64,000 nt of DNA from JAWKIJ01 sp041394325 (GCA_041394325.1 JAWKIJ010000001.1:1-64000); one strand, 5' to 3'; shown: positions 36,428 to 47,340, counted from the first letter of the stretch. The notes: a model not told the origin generated them from the sequence alone. Numbers and translations are program-made.

Positions 36428-37690
36428 ATGGTGCTCGCCGGAGCCGTCGCCCTCGTCGTGCTCCTCGTGCTCGCCGCAATCCTGGCGTGGCTTGCCCGAG
36501 GCCCCACGCCCTCCCCGGTCCCGCCCACCCTTCCGCCAGGTGAAGCACCGTTCGAGGTGATCAAGGCGTTCGCTCCCGAGGTCGCCTGGAACCGCCCGGT
36601 CAGCGAGTTCGGCCCCTCCACGCGTTATGCCTCCTATGCCGACCGGCTGTGGAAGTACGGCAACTTCGGAGGTTGGACGGATCCGGCCCGACGCGGCCGT
36701 TTCGAGATCGAGTTCCGGAACTACTCGGTGCCGATCTACGACGCCCGCACCGCGACCGGGTCCAGGAAGGCGTACTTCACGAGCTGGGGCTATCCACCCT
36801 CGCCCGGCGCGTCGATCGCGATCCCGTGGAACGACTCCTGGCAGGCGGCGCCCGGCAACGACGCCATCCTGTTGGTCCTCAACCCGACGACAGGCGAAAC
36901 CTGGTCGGTGTGGGCGCTCCAGTCGAACGGATCGAACTGCATCAACGCCAACAACCTCGCCCACGGGTTCAGCATTGGCGGCGACCTCTGCGTCGGCGGG
37001 TTGTGGAAGCTCATGAACGAGGACGGCAGTGTCGGCGACTACCGGACCTGGAACGGCGTGCAGTCCGAACGCGGCATGGGGCTCCCCAAGCTCGCCCTGG
37101 TGACCACGCCCTATGAGGTTCGGTCGGGCAAGATCCCCCACGCGCTCGAGATGACCGTGTTCAACACGATGTTCGGGCCTCCATGCAGTGCCGCGGCGGC
37201 GACGACCTCCGCCGCCGGCAACACCTGCGGCATCTACCTTCCCCCGGCGACACGGATCGAATGGGAGCAGAAGGCGACGACCAACTGCGGGGCGAACAAC
37301 CAGCCGTCCACGCCCGCGTATCGACGCAAGACCGTTCCAGAGGGGATGCGCTTCGCGTTGCGCGTCACCGATGCCGAGATCGAACAGTGGCTAGATCGGC
37401 GCGGATACCGGGGGCCGAAGCGCTCGACCGCGCGGATCTTCGCGGTCGCCATGCGCGACTACGGCTGGATCATCGGAGAGACGGGCTGTTACAGCACTGC
37501 GATCGAGGTCGACGGAATGGTCAACCCCGATGCCGCGGCGATCTGGAAGTCACTGGGCATCGAGGACACCCCCGACGCGGCAAACCTCCTCGACGGGCTG
37601 GTCACCCGTGAACGCATCTACGTGGTCGCACCACCCGAGCCGGTCGCCGGAGCTAAGGGTCCCAACCCGGGCCTGGGCGCACCCGGCTGA
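36428..37690 (+). CDS. membrane-anchored extracytoplasmic protein of unknown function
   Basis: A 420-aa protein not recognised. It has one N-terminal membrane segment (GAVALVVLLVLAAILAWLA), a short Pro-rich linker and a large outer domain rich in Trp, Gly and Asn (WKYGNFGGWTDPARRG, IPWNDSWQAAPGNDAILLVLNP, SIGGDLCVGGLWKL, YLPPATRIEW, MRDYGWIIGETGCYS). The latter motifs resemble those of extracellular carbohydrate-related or hydrolase-like domains, but no catalytic signature is clear. A frame from GTG 36303, coupled to the previous stop, may belong to the same gene if a shift occurs near 36415; it would add a Pro/Gly-rich cytoplasmic stretch. Confidence 0.7.
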   Translation: MVLAGAVALVVLLVLAAILAWLARGPTPSPVPPTLPPGEAPFEVIKAFAPEVAWNRPVSEFGPSTRYASYADRLWKYGNFGGWTDPARRGRFEIEFRNYSVPIYDARTATGSRKAYFTSWGYPPSPGASIAIPWNDSWQAAPGNDAILLVLNPTTGETWSVWALQSNGSNCINANNLAHGFSIGGDLCVGGLWKLMNEDGSVGDYRTWNGVQSERGMGLPKLALVTTPYEVRSGKIPHALEMTVFNTMFGPPCSAAAATTSAAGNTCGIYLPPATRIEWEQKATTNCGANNQPSTPAYRRKTVPEGMRFALRVTDAEIEQWLDRRGYRGPKRSTARIFAVAMRDYGWIIGETGCYSTAIEVDGMVNPDAAAIWKSLGIEDTPDAANLLDGLVTRERIYVVAPPEPVAGAKGPNPGLGAPG

Positions 37691-37734
37691 ACCAACAAAC
37701 CGCCGGACCACGGCACCACCGAACCGCCGAGTTC

Positions 37735-37777
37735 TGTCGCGCGAATGTCGCGCGCTGGACGCGACCTTCGCGCGACA
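37735..37777. terminator. bidirectional hairpin between convergent genes
   Basis: TGTCGCGCGAA (37735-37745) pairs exactly with TTCGCGCGACA (37767-37777), followed by AAAA on the plus strand. The loop holds a second GTCGCG/CGCGAC pairing. It lies between the convergent membrane-protein and MMPL genes and can fold on either strand, as expected for a shared terminator. Confidence 0.6.
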
Positions 37778-37824
37778 AAACGGGTGAGGCCGCGCGACGA
37801 GCAGGGTGAGGCGGGCCGGTGTGG

Positions 37825-40398
37825 TCAGAAGGCGGCGTCGGCGGCGTCACCCTTGCGGTGCACCTCGATATAGGGCTCGTTCGGATCGTGCATCATGCCC
37901 TTGGACACCCAGCCACGCTTGTCGGCCCACACGAGCATCGGCGGCAGGATCACCAACGCGCTCAACAACGCGACCGCGACGTTCATCCCGACGACCCGGC
38001 CGAAGTCACGCAACAACGGCATCGAGGACAACGAGATCACCGCTACACCACTGATCGCGGTGAGCGCCGACACGATGAACGCTCGACCCGTCCGAGCCGC
38101 GGTGATGTCGACCGCCTCCTGTGGCTCGTGGCCTCTGGCCCGCTCTTCGACGAAACGCAACAGGATCAACGACGTGAACTCGGTGCACGCCGCGACCACC
38201 AGTGGGCCACCCACCGCGGTCATGGGCGACAGTTCCAGGTCGAACGCGAACGCCACCAACGACGACACGCCGACGGCGATGAGCACCGGCACCAGCGACA
38301 GCAGCGACCGGACAACCGAACGCATCCGGACGGCGAGGAACGCGGCGACGAACGCGATGGACAGGTACGTCAACAGGATGCGGTTCTTCTCGAGGTTCTC
38401 CAGCAGGCCCACACCAACGACGACCAGGCCGGACGGCGTGATCGAGGTGCCGGCCGGCGGCGGGTTCACCCGACTCTGGTCGCGTACCATGTCCTCGACC
38501 ACGACCTTGCGGGCCTCGAGGGTGCCCGGCCCCGACAGGAACACCACGTTGTAGGCCGACGTCGGATAATGGCGTGTGCGAACGCCTTCGAGCGTGTCCT
38601 TGGTGGATTCGGGTTCGGAGAACACCGTCGACCGAACGTCGGCGGGCGCCGCACGGTACGCCGCCTCCACGAGCCTGCCCGACGGGGAGACGTGCTTGGC
38701 ACCCGGCACCTCGGTCAGGTCGCTGACGACCTCGACGATGCTGGACGCGATCGGCAACAGGCGGGTCTTGGAGTCCAGCCCGTACTTGTCGCGGAACCGA
38801 TTGGTGAACTGGTCGACGTGCGCGACCACCTCGTCGGAGAACGGCTTGTCCGTCTTGATGAACACCGCTAGTTCGCTGGAGGCGTGCACCTCCCGCTCGG
38901 CGTAGCGGGTGTTCTTGATGAGCTGGGAGTTCGGATTGACCCACTTCACCGGGTCGGTCTGGATGTGCAGCTTCTTCTCGACCGAGATCCCGCCGAGGAA
39001 GACGGCGATGGAGAGGACCGCCAGAGGCACGGCCGCCGCGGCGGGCAGCCCGCCCAGGCGGACGACGAGACGACCGAGCCACCCCTCCTTGAACTCGGTC
39101 TTCTGGGTGGGCCTGCGGTACTCGCGGATGCCGAGGGTGGCGAGCGGCACCACGATCGACGCGAGGCAGATCACCGCGACCCCGATCATGAGCAGCAGTG
39201 CGAACTCGCGCAACATCGGCACCTTCGCCCAACGCAGCGCCAAGAACGCGAACAACGCGTCGAACGTGACGACCAGCAGCGCCGGACACAGGTTTCGCGC
39301 GGTCTCCTGGATGGGATGCTGCGAGGTCCCCGCAACCGCCTCCTCCTCGACGCGGGCGTGCATCTGGATCGCGTAGTCGATGCCGATGCCGAGCATCACC
39401 GGTAGGCCGGCGACGGTCACCAACGTGAGCGGTATCCCGATCCACCCCGCGAGACCGAACGCCCAGATGACACCGACCACGATGACCGCGAGCGGCAGGA
39501 GGCGCCACCGGACGTTGAACAGCACCGAGATGATCAACACCATGATCACCAACGCGATCCCGCCCAGGAACACCATGCCACCACGCAGGTAGTCGTTGAT
39601 CTCGACCAGCAACTCCGGCGCGCCCGTGGTGCGGATCTCGGTGTTGGGGATCTTGAGGTCCTTCACCAGGTCGTAGGACCGGTTGGTCGCCTCGGTGGCG
39701 GCGTCGACCTTCATGTTGCCGCGGAACCGGGTGAGGATCAGCGCGTGACGACTGTCGGGGAAGACGGGCCGCTGCGCCATCCGGACCTCGCCGGCGTTGT
39801 CGAACAGCAGGAAGTCGGTCCAGGCGGGGTTGCCGATGACCCGATCGGCGTCGGGGACGGCGAGCACCCGGGACGTCGTCTTGGCGGTGTCGGCCTCTCG
39901 GAGCGCCTTGTCCTGGCCCGTCGCGGCGGACTGGGCCTCGTTCAGCGCGGTGCTGCCGATGGAGCCGAGGAGGTTGACCACGGTGGGCTCGGTCTCGACG
40001 GTGGGGTTGTCGGGACTGCGGGTGATGAGGTTGTGCGACAACTCCATCGCCACGACCGGGTCGATCACGCCACGGACGCCGGGGACCCTGCGCAGCTTCG
40101 CCGACACGTCCTCGATGATCTTGCGGCTCGCCGGATCGGTGAGCAGTTCGGTCACCTTGTGACCGCGCTTCATCGTGATGACGGTGAGGCCAGCCTCACC
40201 GCCGAAGCGCTCCTGGAACGCGACGCTGTCCTTGTAGGTGGGGTCGGTCTTGTTGAGGTAGCTGTCGGTGCCGGTGGCGAACTTGAGCTGTGTGGCGCCG
40301 AGGCCGAGCCCGATCGTCAGCAGCAGGCCCAGTACCGCCACCAGCCCCGCGCGGCGCCCCAACTCGACGGCCAGGCGAGCCCAGAACCTACGCATCAT
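37825..40398 (-). CDS. MMPL/RND-family exporter
   Basis: An 857-aa membrane protein with two repeats, each of one membrane segment, a large outer domain and five further segments, the layout of MMPL/HpnN-like RND transporters driven by the proton gradient. Segments are visible near the N-terminus (GLVAVLGLLLTIGLGLGAT), at about 275-420 (VIMVLIISVLFNV, MLGIGIDYAIQMHARVEEE) and in the last 200 aa. The GIDYAIQMHARVEEE-type loop is characteristic. The cargo is likely lipid or hydrophobic, unspecified. The frame is intact over 2.6 kb. Confidence 0.9.
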   Translation of the reverse strand: MMRRFWARLAVELGRRAGLVAVLGLLLTIGLGLGATQLKFATGTDSYLNKTDPTYKDSVAFQERFGGEAGLTVITMKRGHKVTELLTDPASRKIIEDVSAKLRRVPGVRGVIDPVVAMELSHNLITRSPDNPTVETEPTVVNLLGSIGSTALNEAQSAATGQDKALREADTAKTTSRVLAVPDADRVIGNPAWTDFLLFDNAGEVRMAQRPVFPDSRHALILTRFRGNMKVDAATEATNRSYDLVKDLKIPNTEIRTTGAPELLVEINDYLRGGMVFLGGIALVIMVLIISVLFNVRWRLLPLAVIVVGVIWAFGLAGWIGIPLTLVTVAGLPVMLGIGIDYAIQMHARVEEEAVAGTSQHPIQETARNLCPALLVVTFDALFAFLALRWAKVPMLREFALLLMIGVAVICLASIVVPLATLGIREYRRPTQKTEFKEGWLGRLVVRLGGLPAAAAVPLAVLSIAVFLGGISVEKKLHIQTDPVKWVNPNSQLIKNTRYAEREVHASSELAVFIKTDKPFSDEVVAHVDQFTNRFRDKYGLDSKTRLLPIASSIVEVVSDLTEVPGAKHVSPSGRLVEAAYRAAPADVRSTVFSEPESTKDTLEGVRTRHYPTSAYNVVFLSGPGTLEARKVVVEDMVRDQSRVNPPPAGTSITPSGLVVVGVGLLENLEKNRILLTYLSIAFVAAFLAVRMRSVVRSLLSLVPVLIAVGVSSLVAFAFDLELSPMTAVGGPLVVAACTEFTSLILLRFVEERARGHEPQEAVDITAARTGRAFIVSALTAISGVAVISLSSMPLLRDFGRVVGMNVAVALLSALVILPPMLVWADKRGWVSKGMMHDPNEPYIEVHRKGDAADAAF

Positions 40399-40464
40399 TC
40401 GTCCACACCCTCCTCGCCGGGCGATCGCCCGGGAAACGAACCGCCAGAAACGGACCGACGGACC

Positions 40465-41109
40465 CTAGCCCGGCGCGACCTCCCCGGGCACCGACCAGTG
40501 CCCGCGATGGACGTGGTCCTCCACCGACGGCCGTCCACGCGGCGCCGACGCGCCCGGGCCGTCACGTCGATCCCGAGGGGGGTCGACGTGACCGAGCGCG
40601 AACCCCCCGACCAGGCGCCGGGAAGCCGGGACGCCGAACGCCGCAAGTACGGCCGGCTCGTGGGCGAAGGCGCCGAACAGGAGCGAGCCCAACCCGGCCG
40701 AGGTCGCCGCCAGGAGGATCGCGGTGATCGCTCCCCCGGCGTCGACCCACCAGTACGGCACCGGCCAACGCTCCGCCGCAACGCCGAGGCCCGTGGACAC
40801 CTTGTCGGGTTGGCTGTAGCGCCGGAAGTACGACTCGGGATCGACCACGACCAGGACGAGGCAGGGAGCACGGAGTAGCCCCTGCCAACGGAAGCGATCC
40901 CGCCGTGGACCGACCGGAAGGGTGACGTCCCAGTAGCGCGCGACGGTGTCGTCGGTATCGAGGACGACCAGGTCGATCGCGAAGGTGTTGCCCGCCCTCG
41001 GAGCGGCACCGGCCGCCGACAGCACCGCCCCGAGCACCGCCGGGTCGACGGGTTGGGCGAGGTACGACCGGCACGAACGACGACGCGCGAGCGCGGCGTC
41101 GGTTTCCAG
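40465..41109 (-). CDS. nitroreductase-family flavoprotein (start unclear)
   Basis: About 210 aa. The FMN-binding N-terminal motif is seen as RRRSCRSYLAQPVDPAVLGAVLSAAGAAPRAGN, here split as RRRSCRSYL and AAGAAPRAGN. Later parts read YWWVDAGGAITAILLAATSAGLGSLLFG and GFALGHVDPP, matching nitroreductase family enzymes that reduce nitro groups or quinones with NAD(P)H. No ATG or GTG lies at the right place: GTG 41037 would remove the FMN motif, and the frame upstream to 41163 is open without a start, so an indel near the 5' end is likely. Coordinates of the start are approximate. Confidence 0.75.
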   Translation of the reverse strand: METDAALARRRSCRSYLAQPVDPAVLGAVLSAAGAAPRAGNTFAIDLVVLDTDDTVARYWDVTLPVGPRRDRFRWQGLLRAPCLVLVVVDPESYFRRYSQPDKVSTGLGVAAERWPVPYWWVDAGGAITAILLAATSAGLGSLLFGAFAHEPAVLAAFGVPASRRLVGGFALGHVDPPRDRRDGPGASAPRGRPSVEDHVHRGHWSVPGEVAPG

Positions 41110-41161
41110 GACCCTCCGACCCCTCGGCGTCGCGCTCGGGGCGGGGGCGGGGTGATCCGGT

Positions 41162-41830
41162 TCAGGAGTCGTACTTGAGCAGTTCTTCGGCCATGATCCA
41201 GCCGAACATGATCAGCGCGTCGCCGTTGGCGGCGTCGAGTGGCTTGAAGAACTGGCCGAAGCCGCCGTCGAGCTTCTCGGGCTTGAGCGACTCGTGGTCC
41301 ATCACCAGCGGATACGAACCGTCGCCCTTCACCTTGAACTGCTGCGCGTCGTAGCGCGACTCGACGCCGTAGCGCTTGGCCAGCCGGCGACCCCACGCCC
41401 GTTCCTCCCCCGAGGACTTGTGGTCGGGGCGAGGGTTGACGTCGGTGAGCACCTTGAACGCCTCGATCCCGTCGATGGAGACCATGCGGACTCCGACGAG
41501 CACGTCCTCGTCGGGGAACGCCATCAGCGCTCGCCGGTAGTTGTCGGCCATCAGCGCCTTGAGCACCTGGTCGCGCTTGGCGTTGCGGCGCACGTGCGCA
41601 AGACCCAAGATGATCGCCGGAGTTCCGCCGATCCGTTCGAGGGTGGAGAAGGAGAAGCCCCGGAGGAGGTTGCCCTCGGTCACCCGGGTGACGAGCACCC
41701 ACGCCTCGGCCTGCTTGGACAGCTCGCCGATCTCGTAACTGCTGGGCGACTCGGCACACAGATCTGCCATCTCGGCCAGTTCGCTGTCGGTGAGCTGACT
41801 GCAGTCCTTCGTGCTGACGTCGATCGGCAT
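41162..41830 (-). CDS. conserved-looking protein of unknown function
   Basis: A 222-aa soluble protein that I cannot assign. It has an alpha/beta pattern (AWVLVTRVTEGNLLRGFSFSTLERIGGTPAIILG, then ALMADNYRRALMAFPDEDVLVGVRMV), faintly like an acetyltransferase fold but without a recognisable acetyl-CoA loop. The C-terminal half is charged (RYGVESRYDAQQFKVKGDG, GQFFKPLDAANGDALIMFGW). ATG 41830 is a clean start. It lies alone between dnaE and the nitroreductase gene. Confidence 0.65.
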   Translation of the reverse strand: MPIDVSTKDCSQLTDSELAEMADLCAESPSSYEIGELSKQAEAWVLVTRVTEGNLLRGFSFSTLERIGGTPAIILGLAHVRRNAKRDQVLKALMADNYRRALMAFPDEDVLVGVRMVSIDGIEAFKVLTDVNPRPDHKSSGEERAWGRRLAKRYGVESRYDAQQFKVKGDGSYPLVMDHESLKPEKLDGGFGQFFKPLDAANGDALIMFGWIMAEELLKYDS

Positions 41831-41910
41831 GAGAAATCCCTGTGGAGATCGAAAACGGGTCCTACTAGTTCAGCGCGGGAACCCGCGGCGTTGCAAACCG
41901 GGCCGACCGG

Positions 41911-44900
41911 CTACAGCGCGAACGCGGTATCGCCCAACAGGACCCGCAACTCACCCATCAGGCCCGAGTCGACCGTGACGGTGTAGTCGTCGGGCAGGCG
42001 CAGCACCTGATCGGTACCGAGATGGAGGAACACCTCCGAGTCGCCGGGGAACTCGACGAGCAGACGCTTCAGCTCCGAGAGCGTCTCGGGTGACAACGTC
42101 CGCGCACCGATCGACAGGCGCAGCGGCGGTGCCGCGTCGATCGTCGGCTCGAACAGGTCGATCTTTCGGGGGATGAGCTTGGGGACGTCCTCACGACTGT
42201 CGACCCGGGCGTCGAGGATGACGACGGAGTCCTCCACGAGCTTGTGGCCGTGCTCGGCCATCGACTTGGGGAACACCATCACCTCGACCGAGCCCTGGAG
42301 GTCCTCCAGTTGGAACACGGCCATGAGGTCGCCCTTCTTGGTCAACTTCCGCTGCAGGCCGGTGACCACACCGCCCACCTTGCGGATCGAGCCGTCCTCG
42401 AGGTCGGCCAGCTCCGCGATGGTGCAGTCGGTGCGCCTCGCGAGGGAGCGTTCGGCACCCAGCAGCGGATGATCCGAGACGTACAGGCCCAGCATCTCCT
42501 TCTCGAAGGCGAGGCGGGGCTTCTTGTCGAACTCGACCGCAGGGATCGCGATGCGCTCCTCGAACGCGGGTCCGCCGTCGACCTCGACGTCGCCGAACAG
42601 CGACATCACACCCATGTCACGCTCGCGGCGCCGGGCGAGCGTGGTGTCGACGATCGACTCGAACACCTCCAAGAGGCCCTTGCGGGGATGGCCGAGCGAC
42701 TCGAACGCACCCGCTTTGATCAACGACTCGACCGTCCGCTTGTTGAGCACCGAACTGTCGACGCGTTCACAGAAGTCGTAGAAGTCGACGAACGGCCCAC
42801 CCTGCTCACGTTCCGCGACGATCAGCTCGACCAGACCCTCGCCGACGTTGCGGACCGCGGACAGTCCGAAGGTGATCCGACGGTCCTCGGCGCCGGCGGC
42901 ACCCGGCGTGACCGACGGGGTGAACAGGGACTGGGAGCGATTGACGTCGGGCACGGTGACGGGAATGCCCATCACCCGACACTCGGCCAGGTACACGGCG
43001 GCCTTGTCGAGGTTGTCCTTCACGCTGCTCAGCAGTGCGGCGAAGTACTCGGTGGGGTAGTTCGCCTTGAGGTAGGCGGTCTGGTAGCTGACGTAGCCGT
43101 AGCCGAAGGAGTGGCTCTTGTTGAACGCGTAGTCGGCGAACCGCTCGATCGTGTCGAACAACGAGGTGCCGAGGTCGGCGCCGTAGCCGGTGCGCTCGGC
43201 TCCCGCCACGAACCCGTCGCGCTCCTTGGCCATCATCGCCCGGATCTTCTTGCCGCACGCCTTGCGGAGGTTGTCGGCCTCCGCGAGCGAGTAGCCGGCG
43301 AACTTCTGCGCCACCCGCATCATCGACTCCTGATAGATCATCAGGCCGTACGTGTCGGCGAGCACCTCCTTGGCCTCGGGGTGGAAGTAGGTCACCTCCT
43401 TCCGCCCGTTCTTGTAGTCGGCGTAGTCGGTGTGCATGTTCACACCCATGGGGCCGGGCCGATACAGGGCGACGAGCGCGGCGACGTCCTCGAAGTCGGT
43501 GGGCGCGAGGGCACGGGCCAGTGAACGGAGCCCGCTGCCCTCCAATTGGAACACGCCGATCGTGTCGCCCCGACGCAGCAGCTCGAACGTCGCCGCGTCG
43601 GCCAGGTCGACGTTGTCGATGTCCAGGTCGATGTCCCTGGTGCTCGACAGCAGATCGAGCGTGTCGGCGATGACGTCGAGGTTGCGCAACCCGAGGAAGT
43701 CCATCTTCAACAGGCCGAGGGACTCGACCGCACCCATCTCGTACTGGGTGACGACCGGCGCGTCCTCGATGGGCTTGCCGGACTCGGGTTTGCGCTGGAT
43801 GGGGACGTAGTCGGTGACGGGATCGCGGGTGATGACCACCGCTGCGGCGTGGATGCCGTCCTGGCGTCGGAGCCCTTCGAGACCCTGCGCGACGTCCACG
43901 ACCTCCTTCACCGTGGGGTCGGCGTCGTACATCGCCCGCAGGTCCGCGGCCTTCGCGTAGCCCTCCTCGAAGCCCGGCTCGGGGGCGAGGCACGCCCGCA
44001 GCGGCGTGTCGCGGCCTTGGGCCAGTGGGGGCATGGCCTTGGCGATCCGGTCGCCGACGATGTAGGGGTGACCGAGGACCCGAGCGGCGTCGCGCACGGC
44101 GGCCCGCGCCTTGATCTGGCTGAACGTCACGATCTGCGCGACGTGGTCGCGGCCGTAACGTTCGGCCGCGTAGCGGATCATCTCCTCACGGCTTCTCGTG
44201 TCGAAGTCCATGTCGATGTCGGGCATGGACTTGCGGCTCGGGTTGAGGAACCGTTCGAACAGGAGGTCGTAACGGATCGGGTCGATGTCGGTGATCCACA
44301 ACGTGTAGGCGACCGCGCAGCCCGCGGCGGATCCACGGCCGGGACCGACCCGGATCCCCGTCTCGCGTGCGTGGCGGATGAGGTCCCACACGATGAGGAA
44401 GTACGAGCTGAACCCCATGTCGTCGATGACCTGGAGCTCGTAGGCCAACCGCTCGACGATCGAGTCGGGCAGCGGATCGCCCCAACGCAGCCGGGCGCCG
44501 TCCATCGTCAGGTGACGCAGGTACTCGGTGTCGCTCGCGAACCCCTCGGGCACCTCGAAATACGGCAGGGGCGCGTCGCCGAAGGCGATCTCCACCTCGG
44601 CACGCTCGGCGATCCACAGCGAGTTGTCGCACGCCACCTCGACCTCGGAGAACAACGACCGCATCTCCGCAGCGGACTTGAGGTAGTGCTCGTCGCCGGT
44701 GAACTTGAAGCGATCGGGATCGCTGCGCAACGAACCGGTCTGCACGCACAACAACGCGCGTCGTGCGCCAGGGCATCGGCCCGATGCACGTAGTGGCTGT
44801 CGTTGGTGGCCAGCAGCGGCGCCCCGAGATCGCGCGCGATCCGCAGCAGGTCGGGGTTGGTACGGATCTGATCGTCGAGACCGTGGTCCTGGATCTCGAC

Positions 44901-45458
44901 GAAGAGGTTGTCGCGCCCGAAGATGTCCTGGAGCCGAGCGGCCTTGGCGAGTGCCGAGTCGTAACCCTCGTTCATCAGGCTCTGCAGTACGTGGCCGCCG
45001 AGACAGCCCGTGGTGGCGATGAGTCCCTCGCTGTGCTCGGCCAGCAATTCCCAGTCGAGTCGGGGCTTGTAGTAGTAGCCCTCCATGAACGCCCGACTCG
45101 CGAGCTGGATCAGGTTGCGGTAGCCGGCCTTGTTCTCCGCGAGCAGCGTCAGGTGGTAGTAGAGCTTGCGGCCCGCCTCGGTCTCGCCACCCGAATCGTC
45201 CTGGCGGCCGCGCCGCGGCGGGCGTTCGAGGCGCGAATCGTGGGCCATGTAGGCCTCGAAGCCGATGATCGGCTTGATCCCGCGGTCCTTGCAGGCGCGG
45301 TAGAAGTCGACCACGCCGTACATGTTCCCGTGGTCGGTGATACCCACCGCCGGTTGTCCGTCCGCCACCGCGGCCGCGACCACCTCACCGACGCGCGCCG
45401 CGCCGTCGAGCATCGAGTACTCGGTGTGCTGGTGGAGATGTACGAACGAATCGGCCAT
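41911..45458 (-). CDS. dnaE: DNA polymerase III alpha subunit (frameshifted near 44760)
   Basis: Replicative polymerase, about 1180 aa. The PHP domain begins FVHLHQHTEYSMLDG and continues GITDHGNMYGVVDFY; the palm carries PGRGSAAGCAVAY, SMPDIDMDFD and the third catalytic Asp region; helix-hairpin-helix and OB fold follow (GVVTGLQRKLTKKGDLMAVFQLEDLQG). The length and order match DnaE1. The frame slips at 44757-44765, where two bases (CG in a GCGCG run) appear extra. Since this gene is essential, the slip is most likely a sequence error. ATG 45458 matches the family start MADSFVHLH. Confidence 0.95.
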
Positions 45459-45549
45459 CGGCGGGGCGGGGGGTGTCGGGGTGGATCGGGGTGGACGGTG
45501 CCGGCGCGTCTCGGGAATGGCCGCAAGGCGCTTCCCGAACGGAGGGCTG

Positions 45550-46065
45550 CTAGATGTAGCCGGGACCCCCGGGCGGTGACCCTTCGCCGGAGGAGCCGGG
45601 CGAAGGGAGTTGGCGGCGCATCGTCTCGAGCTGGTTGTGTGCGGCCATCTGTTGTGCCATGAGCGTCGCCTGGATGCCGTGGAACAGCCCCTCGAGCCAG
45701 CCCACGAGCTGCGCTTTCGCAATGCGGAGCTGGGACTCGGAGGGCACCGAGTCGTCCTCGAAGTCGAGCGCCAACCGCTCGAGCTCGGCGGCAAGCTCGG
45801 GGGACAATGCCGTCTTCAACTCGGCGAGCGAGTTCTCGTAGATCTCGCGGAGCTGCTCTCGGGACGCCTCGTCCAGGCTGGTGTTACGGACCTCGTCGAG
45901 GAGTTGCTTGACCATGCCACCGATGCGGATGATCTTCGCGGGCGACTCGATCTCGGCCTCCTCGTGACCGTCGGCGACGCCCGCGTCGGGCGGAGGAGGG
46001 TCGCCGTGGGTCCCGGGGGATCGAACCGCGTCGGGCGAGATGACTTCGTGTGCTGCGTCGGGCAT
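45550..46065 (-). CDS. bpa: bacterial proteasome activator Bpa/PafE
   Basis: A 171-aa, four-helix protein that forms dodecameric rings capping the 20S proteasome and promotes ATP-independent degradation of unfolded proteins such as HspR. The core motif is intact: IIRIGGMVKQLLDEVRNTSLDEASREQLREIY, here split as IIRIGGMVKQLL and LDEASREQLREIY, then VGWLEGLFHGIQATLMAQQM. The C-terminus ends GPGYI, where the classical tail that docks into the proteasome is GQYL. This implies the cell has a 20S proteasome, a trait of actinobacteria. Confidence 0.9.
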   Translation of the reverse strand: MPDAAHEVISPDAVRSPGTHGDPPPPDAGVADGHEEAEIESPAKIIRIGGMVKQLLDEVRNTSLDEASREQLREIYENSLAELKTALSPELAAELERLALDFEDDSVPSESQLRIAKAQLVGWLEGLFHGIQATLMAQQMAAHNQLETMRRQLPSPGSSGEGSPPGGPGYI

Positions 46066-46162
46066 CGATCCGACTCTAGAGCGCGACCCCGCGGCGCTCG
46101 ACCTCCGCCGGAACGGACGCGGCGGACCTCCGAGGCCGACCGCCACCGTTGAACGGGTCGGA

Positions 46163-47280
46163 TCAGCTGCGCGCGACGAGGAGCGGGACGAGGACCTCGT
46201 CGGGGGTGAGCGAGCCGTGACGTCCGACCAGCTTGTAGGGGCCGGTGTCGGTCGGCTCCTCGAAGGCGATGGGCTCGAAGGGAACGATCGCCACGTCGCC
46301 GAGGCGCGACGCCGCCTCCGCCGTGACGTGGGGGCCGAACCAGCCCTCGTCGATGCACTCCTGGCGGGATCTGATCCAAGCGACGTCGGCGTGGTGCTCG
46401 ATCGCCGCCGCCAACAGGTCGTCGGCCGCACCCGGGAGGGCGTGGAGCCAACGGAACCGTGCCTCGCCGGACTGGAAGTCGACCGTGCTCAGCACCTCCG
46501 GTGCCGGCCGCACGGTGCGGTCCGCGACGTCGATGTGGCCGTGGTCCGCGGTGATCACCAGGGCCGAGTTCCTCGGGAGCACGTCGACGAGGTACTGCAC
46601 GATTCCCTCCACGGCGACCAGCTCCGCCCGGTAGTGCTCCCCCAGCCCGTACTCGTGGGCCACCTTGTCGATCCCGTCGTAGTACACGTACACGAACGGC
46701 TCGCCGGAGCGGGCCAGGCGCGCCGTCTCGACCGCGAGCGTCGACGGCATGCGGTACCCGACGTGGCGCGCCCGGTGCAGATGCGCGGCGGTGAAGCCCG
46801 AGTGCTCGAACTCGGCGCGGACCACGATGGGGGGTCGCTGACCGGCGAAGGGCTCGACACGACACACCGACTGCGGAGGGATCGCCTGGCGTGCGTCACC
46901 ACGATGGGTCGTCCATCGCAAGACGTTCAGCACGTCACGCCCCACCGCGATCCGGTAGCCCATCACCCCGTGCTCACCGGGCGGCAGGCCGGTGGTGATC
47001 GAGGTGAGTGCGGTCGCCGTGGTCGTGGGCGCGACCGTGGTGACGCGCGACCATGCATGGCCGCGACGGTCGGCATCAGGGAGAGATGCTGTTGGAGTTG
47101 GTTCCAACCCAACCCGTCCAGCACCATCACGATGGTCTGCTCGGCGCCGACCGCCGCCTCGGGCATCCAGTCGGGAGCCTCGTCGGGATCGCCCAGCAGC
47201 GCCGGCGTGATGCCGACGGTACACGCACCCGAGTAGTCCGGCAGCAGCGGCTCGGGACGTTGGTCGCTCACCGGGACCAC
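46163..47280 (-). CDS. alkaline phosphatase/nucleotide pyrophosphatase-superfamily protein (frameshifted near 47050)
   Basis: About 370 aa when joined. The metal and nucleophile region is seen as IVMVLDGLGWNQL (first Asp), then, after the shift, TTVAPTTTATALTSITTGLPPGEHGVMGY with the nucleophile Thr. Further ligands are YYDGIDKVAHEYG and ITADHGHIDV. This pattern is typical of the type I phosphodiesterase/nucleotide pyrophosphatase group. The substrate is unknown. GTG 47280 or 47271 starts the gene, divergent from the Rrf2 gene by about 60 bp. Confidence 0.85.
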
Positions 47281-47340
47281 GCTACCGTGCCGCCACCGCG
47301 GCGGCCCTCCGTCGGAGGATGCTCGGCCTACGATGCCCGG

